In this document: positions 55,658 through 64,000 of the stretch, piece after piece
Layout: every line of letters begins with the position of its first letter
How positions within the stretch are numbered: position 1 is the stretch's first letter
NCBI GenBank assembly: GCA_023678885.1
Contig: CM042975.1
Span: forward strand, 27,321,405-27,385,404
Source of the DNA: Pogostemon cablin
Taxonomy: Eukaryota > Streptophyta > Magnoliopsida > Lamiales > Lamiaceae
Reading direction: 5' to 3'
DNA length: 64,000 nt
The notes under the pieces: model-generated
What the model was told of the DNA's origin: nothing
Databases searched by the model: none
Seen by the model: the letters and a program-made list of their open reading frames with translations, nothing else
Made by a program: the position numbers and the translations under genes

Positions 55658-56749
55658 TCACCCGGGCGAACGTACGCAACCTCCGGGGAGGAGAAACCTG
55701 AACTTCTCCGCATTCTCGATCAGATAAGCTGGAAGATGAACAGCAGAAGCTGATCGGGGAATCGACCCCATCTTTTTTATCAAGTCCTTGAAAGAATACT
55801 CCTCAGGCAACATATCAAACAGATCATCTCCCTTACAGATTAGTTTCTGAATCCTCGAAAGCTTCAGGAAGTCTTTATGCCTCACCCGGTCTGCATGACT
55901 GTAAGCAGTCATTTTGAATACGAATTCTCTAAGGTACCGGAAGCAGAAGCTGCAATGCCAACCTGCATCAGAGAGAATGACATCAGATTGGCGTGAGTGC
56001 CGGTACTGTGTCCACTGATTGTAAATGTGGGCAGTAGCACGCCAGCTGCTGTAATCTACGGGGAATTCGAACGAGTACAAATAGTTTCTCATTTCGAGAT
56101 GAAGCCTAGGAGGAAACCCATCACACCATTGCAGCAGTTTTACAGTGTGGGGGCTTGGTATTTCATCAGTATCAGACATGATGAGTAGGTCTTCTGAGGA
56201 TATACCCGCACTGTGAAGTAATAGATTCATAGCTACACGTTGATCGGATTCGAGTTTGAATGGGTCTTCATGAGACCCGGGTGGTGCAATGCGGCCAGGA
56301 AAAACATCGTGAACAATCTTGTCCTCAGCAAAAGCAAACCTGTCCCGATTTTGAGCAAAGTATAGAGGCTTCTTGATACCTGTGAAAGTAGTCTTGGCTT
56401 CCAAGATGACAAATTTAGAGACATAAGGATGGAGTTCGTTCCACCGGATCTCTAGCAGGTCCAATTCATTGCTGAATATGACTGCATCAAAAACACGGCG
56501 TGGTTCGGATCGTAAGGACCAGCCGTGGAGACGACAAAGGTAGTCCATGGAAACGTTCTCTGCATAATAATGTGGTATATGCTCGAACTCGGGTGGAGGT
56601 TTGTCCCAAAGTGGACGAAAGAAGTAGGAAATCTTCTGACCATGGGTATAAATCCCAAGAATGCAGATAGATCCAAGTATTAACAGTAAAATGAAGAGGA
56701 ATTTCCAAGGAATGCGCTTAGAGGTGAAATGTGGAGCTCTCAGGGCCAT
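55658..56749 (-). CDS. GT17 glycosyltransferase (beta-1,4-mannosyl-glycoprotein 4-beta-N-acetylglucosaminyltransferase-like)
   Basis: Family GT17 enzymes include animal GnT-III, which adds the bisecting GlcNAc to N-glycans. Plant members share the fold, but their substrates are poorly known. The single coding exon from ATG 56749 gives 363 residues, near full family length. Topology is type II: a short basic N-terminus (R4, K11, R12), one membrane segment (about 17-34), then a lumenal catalytic domain. Visible blocks are RRVFDAVIFSNELDLLEIRWNEL (about 84-106), the acidic SDTDEIPS motif (192-199), GWHCSFCFRYL, and the end RFLLPGGC. It is probably Golgi-resident. No frame breaks. A Stowaway lies downstream, close to the stop. 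Confidence 0.92.
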   Translation of the reverse strand: MALRAPHFTSKRIPWKFLFILLLILGSICILGIYTHGQKISYFFRPLWDKPPPEFEHIPHYYAENVSMDYLCRLHGWSLRSEPRRVFDAVIFSNELDLLEIRWNELHPYVSKFVILEAKTTFTGIKKPLYFAQNRDRFAFAEDKIVHDVFPGRIAPPGSHEDPFKLESDQRVAMNLLLHSAGISSEDLLIMSDTDEIPSPHTVKLLQWCDGFPPRLHLEMRNYLYSFEFPVDYSSWRATAHIYNQWTQYRHSRQSDVILSDAGWHCSFCFRYLREFVFKMTAYSHADRVRHKDFLKLSRIQKLICKGDDLFDMLPEEYSFKDLIKKMGSIPRSASAVHLPAYLIENAEKFRFLLPGGCVRSPG

Positions 56750-56752
56750 CTC

Positions 56753-58163
56753 CTACGAAACACATTGATCAGGTTGAATGACAAACATTCAATTTCTGTT
56801 TCCACCAATCATGATCTGCATTATTAAAGAGGTAGCTAGGTGAAACAATCAACAAATACAGTTCCATTCAGCTCTAAGGATGAGATGAAATACAAGAATC
56901 AGGAATTAACCATGAAAATTATAAATTTCACCTTTCTAATGGTACAAAATACTATATAACTAAACTTGCAAGACTAACTGCACATTACTTTTACTAAAAG
57001 CATTCATATGTATGTTGATTGAGCTAAAACAAAAAAAGATGAGTCACTGATGATCCAACTTACATCCAAATTTTCAAAATATAAAGTATAGATCACTAAT
57101 AGTTCTCTGTTTCCAGAACCATAGCATCTGGCAATCCAAAAGAAGATCATTTTGGAATATAGAACTTAGAACAAGACAAATCATTAGGTCACAGTTACAG
57201 CTCAAGGTCAGTCACTAAGCCATTAAAAAAAACCAATTGTCTCATTAACCAGAGTTGATTACTTCACTCTCCAGTTTGGCACTAGATCCCGTTATTAACG
57301 CGTTATTCGTGCCCTCACACACCTAAAACATGATAGACCACCAAAACCCCCATTCTCATTGTCTTGCCATCCATTGTTTCCCTTAACATTCTTTTCCTTC
57401 ATTCTATCATCATACCTTTCTCACAACACTCAATCCAATCGCCCAACAAATAATTAGTACTATAAAGTTGACTTTCACCTCCTATGCAGTCAAAATTCCC
57501 CAATTTACATAAATCTAATTTAGATAACATTTGAATCAACAACACCTATAGTTCTCACAAAAGTTATGTTCCCATATATTTGGCATTATTATCATGTCAA
57601 TTATAAAGGTATCCTTAAAAAAAGAAGCCATAATCGAGTATCTGTGGAAAAACATGGGGCCTTCCTCATTGATCTCCAAAGAAACATAACTGTTAAAACA
57701 GCTTTTTAAATAATTGTGATTTACCTAAATCCTTAGGTTCAGCAATCTAACAATCAGAAATATCAGCAGGTTATTAAATGCAAATTAACGAAATTACAAA
57801 TTGCGTACAGATTGTTGGATTGGATTCTTGAATATTACTCCATTAATGAAGAATTTCCATAAATGGATATATAGTAAGCAAAAATAAGCTGAAAATCAAC
57901 AAATGCTTACATCAAACAGAGTTGACCATTCTTCTGAACTAAATCCAAATCTATGAAATAATTACCATAAAAAAGATAGAAATTCAAACCAAATAAATCG
58001 GCACTAAAATTATTTCAATTGATAAACTAAAAAGAAAAACAGAAACTATCAAATCCTTGAGCTAGCGAAAGCGGTAGCTCAGTGGAGGTGAAAAAGGATC
58101 ACGTATATTCACGAATTTAATAAATTGGTTGACATTGTTCAGAAAAGCTGTCGATTAGAATAC
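56753..58163 (-). other. Probable 5'-UTR intron of the GT17 gene
   Basis: On the minus strand the acceptor-like TTTCGTAG ends three bases before the start ATG, and the donor-like ACACAG/GTATTC lies at 58163/58164. The stretch between is AT-rich and has no open frames of note. GT17 genes in plants often have a leader intron. Transcript data would settle it. Confidence 0.5.
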
Positions 58164-58340
58164 CTGTGTAGCAATTCCGCATACGATTACGAAGAGAAAT
58201 ACACCTACAGACTACAGTGGGTGTAGAAATGCGTACGTAGAGCGTATTTTACATTAGTATGTATTTTTAAGAGAGAGAAAATGAAAACAGTTTGAGCAGA
58301 CAGAGGCGACATTCAGAAGTGGAGGACGGAGATGGGATTC
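58164..58340 (-). promoter_or_regulatory. Probable GT17 leader exon and promoter-proximal region
   Basis: A moderately GC-richer block with GA-rich runs (gagagagaaaatg, cagaggcgac on plus) lies upstream of the inferred donor. The transcription start cannot be fixed from sequence. Confidence 0.35.
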
Positions 58341-58854
58341 TCTGTGACCAATCCCACGTGAATTGTTATTTTTAATATTCACATAATCGAATGTAAGTAC
58401 TAAGAATTTCTTTTACATAATTTAATTCAATTTTTTTAAGTTCACGAAATATTATTCTTTAGAATAATTATTATTATTATTTAATTAAAAAAGTATTACC
58501 CTTAATCAAATTTTAATATGTTGTAGCTTATTATTATTGATATGAGTAATATTTTTTAGTTAAGAAAATAATAGTATTCCTTTTGTATAACGTATGATTT
58601 ATTTTTTTACACGTGAATTAAAGAGTATTATTATTTTATATATAAAATAAATAATTGTATTAATAGTAAGTGGTTGATATGTGTGGAGCTCTTATGTTAA
58701 AAATAAAAAATGAATACCTTAAAATTGATTATTAAATTGTCAAAACGGATATCTTATCAACAGACGGATAGAGTACTCCATTTCATTATTACTTTAAAAA
58801 AAGTTATATGTAGTAAATTCTCTCCTTTTCATTACTTTATAAAAAAGTTATATA
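58341..58854. other. AT-rich spacer, no gene seen
   Basis: No open frame. A possible worn Stowaway edge is near 58770 (gacggatagagtactcc) but it is not callable. Confidence 0.4.
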
Positions 58855-59186
58855 CTCCCTCCGTCCGCTTATAAGGTATTCATTTTACTATTTTTTGCGT
58901 CCGCTTCAAAGATATCTATTTCCCCTCTTTAGTAAAAAGTACACATGGCTCACCACTTCCCTCTAATACAATTACTCAATTTACATATAATAATAGAGTG
59001 AGGCTCTTGTGCCCCGAAGACACCATGTCCCTTTGCAATTTAACCCCTAGCAATACATAGAGTTAAATAGAATAAGGAGGGGAGTGTTGTGTTCATATGG
59101 GGACACGGTGTGTCTCAGGGGGCACAAGAGTTTTTGCCAAAATAATAATACTCTTTAATCCACGTGCAAAAAGAAAATGGAGGGAG
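58855..59186. mobile_element. Stowaway MITE (outer, interrupted)
   Basis: The ends ctccctccgt and aatggaggga(g) are flanked by TA. It is interrupted at 58996-59138 by the short 9-bp-duplication MITE. Confidence 0.75.
58996..59138. mobile_element. Short MITE with 9-bp target duplication, copy 2
   Basis: The ends gagtgaggctcttgtgc and gcacaagagtttttgcc are flanked by ataataata and aaaataata (8 of 9 match). It shares its core with the copy at 49064 and is about 46 bp shorter. Confidence 0.7.
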
Positions 59187-60279
59187 TACTAAATAGTAAA
59201 TTCGGTAAAAATTATGGGTTATTTTTTTGGGTGCATCTAGTGTACATCGGTGCATCCCAATGTTTATAAGTTTAAAATGAGGTTAGTAGATAATTTTTTT
59301 TAAAAAATTAATTATATTATTTTATTCAATAATAATAATTAAATTAAAAATCAATCTAATAGTTAACATTGTAGTGCACAACAAGTAAACTAAAAAATTA
59401 GAAAATCTCATAGAAAAATTCTATTGTGAGACATAGCTTTTACTTAAATTCATCATCATAATTTAATGGTCATTAATATTCTCTTCCCGCCGCACATATG
59501 TATTAATTCAAATTAAAGTTAAGTTTAAAAAAGAGGGTTCAGCTAAAATTATTTGCAGCCAATAAAAATATCAAATTTCTTAATATACATGAAAAAAAAT
59601 TAAATGTATGTACATTAATATAGTAAAACTGTTAAAAGTTCATTTTCATAGTTAATTTCCTAAGTAAATTTTATAATATACTGTATTTTACTTTCTTTCT
59701 TTTTTATAATTTCAACCAATATAATTAATTCATTTTAGGAAACCCGAGAACAAGGACCGGCATATTCTTACACAAATATTTGCTTTTATATATACTTTTC
59801 TTTAACATAGTACTCCATATTTATTTATTTTCCGGTTAGTTTTTTTATTAAGATTTTAATTCAGCCCAGTGACCCTTTCATCTTATGTGTCGTTGTTTCA
59901 GTCTCTGTATGACGTATGATAGTTAAAAAACACCTCGGATTTTCTGCGTCAGTTTTGTACATTATATTCTATGTCACACGTTAATTATTGACACGTAAGA
60001 GAAAAATAAATTCAACCATTACCCCTAGAGTTTCGAAAATTCATAATTAAGGGTACCTAAGGGTACCCAATTATTAAAGTTGCATATAAAATGCAAAACA
60101 TAACATTCAAAATTTAGTGTATGAACATTAACAATACTATATGTTTTCTACCCTAAATCCATGATTGATTAAGTGTCTCAAATGCTCTGTTTGCAAAAAT
60201 AGGATTTTGGTTTTCAAAATACATATCCAAATTTTCAAAAAAAAAACCCTATTAATCTCAAATTCATCCATCTTTTATA
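59187..60279. other. AT-rich spacer, no gene seen
   Basis: About 1.1 kb without coding sequence or a repeat I can name. Confidence 0.45.
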
Positions 60280-60632
60280 CTCCCTCAGTCCCGTGATTAT
60301 TGCTACGTTTATGTCCCGTGATTATTGTTATGTTTCCTTTGTAATTACGATGAAAACATAACAATAATCACGGGACGAAGGGAGTACATTCTTTCACCTA
60401 AATTAGTATTCTTTTACTTATTGTTTCTTCTCTCTTATTTTATCTCTCACACTAAGTAATACACTTTCACCACATATCAAACACTTAATTACAAAGGAAA
60501 CGTAATAATAATCACTGGACGGAGAGAGTACATTCTTTCACCTAAATTAATATTCTTTTACTTATTGTTTCTCCTCTCTTATTTTATCTCTCACACTAAG
60601 TAATACACTTTCACCGCATATCAAACACTTTT
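60280..60632. repeat. Stowaway-derived tandem repeat
   Basis: A short Stowaway-like unit (ctccctcagtcccgtga ... cacgggacgaagggag, 60280-60384) is followed by a 144-bp unit starting tacattctttcacctaaatta at 60385. That unit repeats at 60529 for about 100 bases. The first copy ends in another MITE-like terminus (actggacggagagag). It looks like a MITE whose half was duplicated by slippage or unequal exchange. Confidence 0.65.
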
Positions 60633-61212
60633 TACATATTCAATTGTTTTCAATCCCCACATAACAAACATAGCAAAAATATTTTATTGACAATCCATAT
60701 GCGCTCTATCCTAAATTATAATTGAACGAACGACTTAAAATATCTTATGAAAATGAATTACGAAACAAATAGATTAATTAATTTTAATGTAAATGTGATA
60801 AGAAAAGAATAGTTCTCTACTCATAATTAATTCATTCATTTAAATTAATTAATAAATTAATTTGATAATTATCTACATATCATATAATTTACAATCAATA
60901 TGAAAAATTGGTTTTGCTGGTTAAAGAATAAAAAAAAATCAAGCATGCAATAACAACTATTTATGATGATTCAATATTAAACTATTAAAATTATATAGAA
61001 TAGCATGAAAATCATCAAAGCTATATAATTATGAAATGTAATGGGTACAATATTTTTTCACTGTATACATATATTGGGGTATATTTTCATGGGGTATACA
61101 TATATTTTCATGGGGTCAATCTAACAGTGTGGCTCATGAGATGATATACCAAAATAACAAAAAGAATTCGAGCCGCTTAAAAATAATGATTGTAAATATT
61201 CTATATATAATA
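60633..61212. other. AT-rich spacer, no gene seen
   Basis: A short direct repeat catatattttcatggggt at 61065-61115 is the only structure noticed. Confidence 0.4.
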
Positions 61213-61488
61213 CTCCCTCCGTCTCTAAGATTATTTGCATACTTTCATTTCTTGTTCGTCCCAAAAAGACTTACACATCCAGAAAATGGAAACAACATAC
61301 AATATCAACACTCTTACAATTATAATATTATAAAATTGTCACATTCTTTTTACACACCATTTAATCAAAGTCAACTAGTATATTATACACATTATTCAAT
61401 TAAATTACCTAAAAATTCTTACTTTTTTCTTACTATCGTTTCACTAAAAATTATTTTTCTTAAACTATGCCAAGTCGCAGGAAGGGAG
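61213..61488. mobile_element. Stowaway MITE
   Basis: The ends ctccctccgt and ggaagggag are flanked by TA. It is 276 bp. The 130-codon open frame across it is AT-rich repeat sequence, not a gene. Confidence 0.75.
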
Positions 61489-62148
61489 TATACATTAGGC
61501 TGTGTATGTTTAAAGTTTTAAAAATAGATTTTGGAATTTCAAAACCCATATTATTTTAGCTATGATATAAAAAATCACTCCACTTTTATTAATCTTTAAT
61601 CAATTCACATTTCATACATTATCTCCTTCAATTATTTTAACTGGTTTTCTCTCTTTTTCATATCTACATAAATATCAAACAAATAATACCCTACATGGGC
61701 CAGGTGTTGTTATAATTAAAGTATTAATTCTTATTCATTAAAGTACAAATATAATTTGATTAAAAACGATTAATAATCCATATTTAATACATATGGTATA
61801 ACAAAATATTATAAAGTATGATAGTGACCACATTTTGATGATAACTCAGAAAGCATGCAGTATAATGCAAAACACTAGCTTGTTAATGCAACCAAGAGTA
61901 GTGATTAAATTAAAATCATAGTCTTATTTCATCTTGGGTATTATTTTGATAAAAGAAATTAGACATGAAGTTACCTAGATACATAGTTGTGCATATTGGA
62001 TTGAATCAAGATTTACAAAACGTAGAGTACTTAGTGCCCAGTAAATAAATTACAACTCAAATTGTATGAAACAAACCACGATCCGTCCAAATTCTAATCA
62101 TCCTCGTCTTATATGAGAATTTATTCAAAAAGTTATACCTAAAATATA
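61489..62148. other. AT-rich spacer, no gene seen
   Basis: Nothing supportable. Confidence 0.4.
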
Positions 62149-62414
62149 CTCCTCATCCCACCTTATTTTGCATCGATACTATAAATATGAAATTTTTAAA
62201 AAGTAATATTTTTATTTAATCAATTTTGTTAACTTTTAAAGGACAATGTAATCTTTTTAGGTAATCAAGTAAAACTAAATGTTATGTGTATTAGGTGAGA
62301 GTGCTAAATTAAAAGAGATTGAAATTAATGTGATATAAATTCTTTTTTAGGTGGTGAAGTTTATTGTGGAAAGGGTGAAAACAGAAAAAATGAAATTTAA
62401 CATGAGACGAAGGA
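62149..62414. mobile_element. Stowaway-like MITE, worn
   Basis: The ends ctcctcatcccacctta and atgagacgaagga are flanked by TA. The interior ttgcatcgatactataaatatg and aaagtaata words resemble Stowaway relatives. Confidence 0.5.
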
Positions 62415-62460
62415 TACTTTATTTTAATTCTTTGAGAAAGTTTTTTTTTATAATGAGAAT

Positions 62461-62816
62461 AGGCATGTTAAACGAGTCAGTGCTCAATTAGGAAACGAGC
62501 TAAAAAATGAACTCGATTCAATTGAATAATTACTCAGTTGAGATCGAACTCGACTTGACTCGTTATGCAAAATGATTCTATCTTATTAAGCTATATTTTA
62601 ATTTATTTTTTTATACAATTTATTATTACATGTAATAATTATTATTTTAATATAATTAAATAAGTATTTATGATAATTAATATTTACAATAATTATTTTT
62701 CAACCTTATTGAGTCGAGTTTGGCTAAACTTATAAATAAATGAGTATAAGACAAATTCGATTTTGAGCTCGAGTAGTCACGAGTCAACCTCTCAAGTAGT
62801 TTATTTATTCAACACC
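62461..62816. mobile_element. hAT-like non-autonomous element
   Basis: Flanked by atgagaat (62453-62460) and acgagaat (62817-62824), 7 of 8 matching. The interior has repeated ctcgactt, gagtcgag and agctcgag words typical of plant hAT-like repeats. Terminal inverted repeats are weak (aggcatgttaaa against ggtgttgaataaa). Confidence 0.45.
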
Positions 62817-62824
62817 ACGAGAAT

Positions 62825-64000
62825 TATGTATGCCTCTCAAAATAGATTATGTAAGAAAGAAAAAAAAGTTATATATAATTTTTATTTTAAAGTGATATAC
62901 TGTATAAAAAGAAAAATAATAATATATAATATATATAATTAAATTGTTTTATGAAAAATTTATTAAATTTATAAAAACTATCTCGTATAAATATAATTAT
63001 TCTGTAATATGTGAAATCACACCAATTTTACCTAATTTTTATGTCTAAACCTTGAAGGCGATAACTAAAATTTTGTTTGCATAGAGTAAAAGAACATATA
63101 CAAAGGTAAACGTTATGAAAAAATTGAAAAAATGCATTTATATAAAATTAATATAATTAAATTTTATATTTCTTTTACTTATAAACATATTATCACTTTT
63201 TTTAAAAAAAATATTATCACCATTAATCATCCACAAAATGAAATAGTTAATTAACCAATGAAGAGCTATCACTTTTGTTCATCATATATAACTCTTCATT
63301 AAAATTATTTTCACTTTTTATTTTCTCACACAAAATATTACTATTAATTTTAAAATTAAAAATATCCTCTATAATTATTTTATAAAAACACTATTTAAAG
63401 AAGAATATATTGAAAACACATTTTATGTTTGTGTTCATTTTCAGATGCATGGTATCATCATATTAGATTTTCCTAAATAGGAGTGCCTCCTTAATGGGAG
63501 ACCGACTACTATTCGTAGTATTCAAATTTAAAACATTATGTCGAAATTTGTAAATTATTTTAAAATGTACAAAATTTGGGTCAACCTTGTTCAAAGTTTT
63601 AAGCAATGTTTAATTTAATAAAGCAGCCGACTTTAATTTATAAATCTGATTTCCGTTTAATATGCGCCTAAAATAAGATTAAGGTACACATTTAGATTGC
63701 CTCCGTGTCAAAATCCGTACATGCTATGTAAACCCAACTATAATCTTTACTCCGGTTAATAATATGGTACTATACATCACGTCTAACTATGTTGTTTAAT
63801 AAAATATGTTTTCCTTTGTTTTATTACCTCCTATTTATCCTAATTTATTATTGATAATAGTTTTTTTCCAACTTTATCCTTACCTATGTTTCTTTACTAT
63901 ATCTTTATCCTTATCTATTATTATAATGTATTATATAATTAATTAATTCATTATTGAAAATGCCTTTTCATTTTCTTCAATTGACTTCTAAGTATTAATA
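62825..64000. other. AT-rich spacer to window end, no gene seen
   Basis: No open frame, RNA gene or repeat that I can support. Confidence 0.45.

Noticed and set aside
58066..58090. tRNA A-box-like gcggtagctcagtgga
   Set aside because: No B box, acceptor stem or cloverleaf follows; it falls inside the inferred GT17 leader intron.
61129..61521. 130-codon plus-strand frame
   Set aside because: It spans a Stowaway MITE and is AT-rich with no domain.

Overview
The window is nuclear DNA from a flowering plant, almost certainly a eudicot. The evidence is an R1-type CC-NB-ARC-LRR gene, Ty1/copia elements with plant-type primer sites, TRIM and large non-autonomous LTR elements, Stowaway, hAT, Mutator and Helitron relatives, and two ordinary plant genes (a clathrin-assembly ANTH protein and a GT17 glycosyltransferase). 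R1-type NLRs are abundant in Solanales and Lamiales, so an asterid is my guess. No search could be run.

Layout. 1-3345: 3' part of an Athila-like LTR retrotransposon cut by the window edge. 3.3-7.1 kb: AT-rich spacer with a Stowaway MITE, a hAT-like repeat and a Helitron-like remnant. 7.2-10.2 kb: NLR-1, with a good NB-ARC domain, one intron and a damaged LRR. 10.4-11.15 kb: a duplicated 3' tail of the ANTH gene, split by a small hAT. 11.6-12.85 kb: another hAT and a Stowaway nested in a Stowaway. 13.3-38.4 kb: one NLR pseudogene (NLR-2) stretched to 25 kb by insertions. A TRIM array with six LTRs (13595-15096) splits its coiled-coil region. A minus-strand copia element (16177-37191) splits it after the NB-ARC region. 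That copia element is itself split in gag by a 16.4-kb concatemer of a non-autonomous LTR element (four LTRs, three internal regions, one perfect 5-bp target duplication). 38.4-39.8 kb: a Mutator-like non-autonomous element. 40.0-41.9 kb: intact ANTH gene on the minus strand. 43.8-48.8 kb: a probable Helitron that appears to carry the first exon of a LisH/WD40 (HOS15-like) gene. 49.6-55.2 kb: a second, older copia element with non-canonical LTR ends. 55.7-58.3 kb: intact GT17 gene on the minus strand with a probable 5'-UTR intron. 58.3-64 kb: AT-rich spacer with MITEs.

How it fits together. There is no pathway here. The region is a small NLR cluster lying convergent with an ANTH gene. A segmental duplication copied the NLR plus the 3' end of the ANTH gene; one copy keeps most of its NLR and the other became the host for nested retroelements. 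The best candidates for something unusual are the two independent multi-LTR arrays in one pseudogene, the conserved unknown ORF and paired polypurine tracts of the Athila-like elements, and the Helitron with its captured exon.
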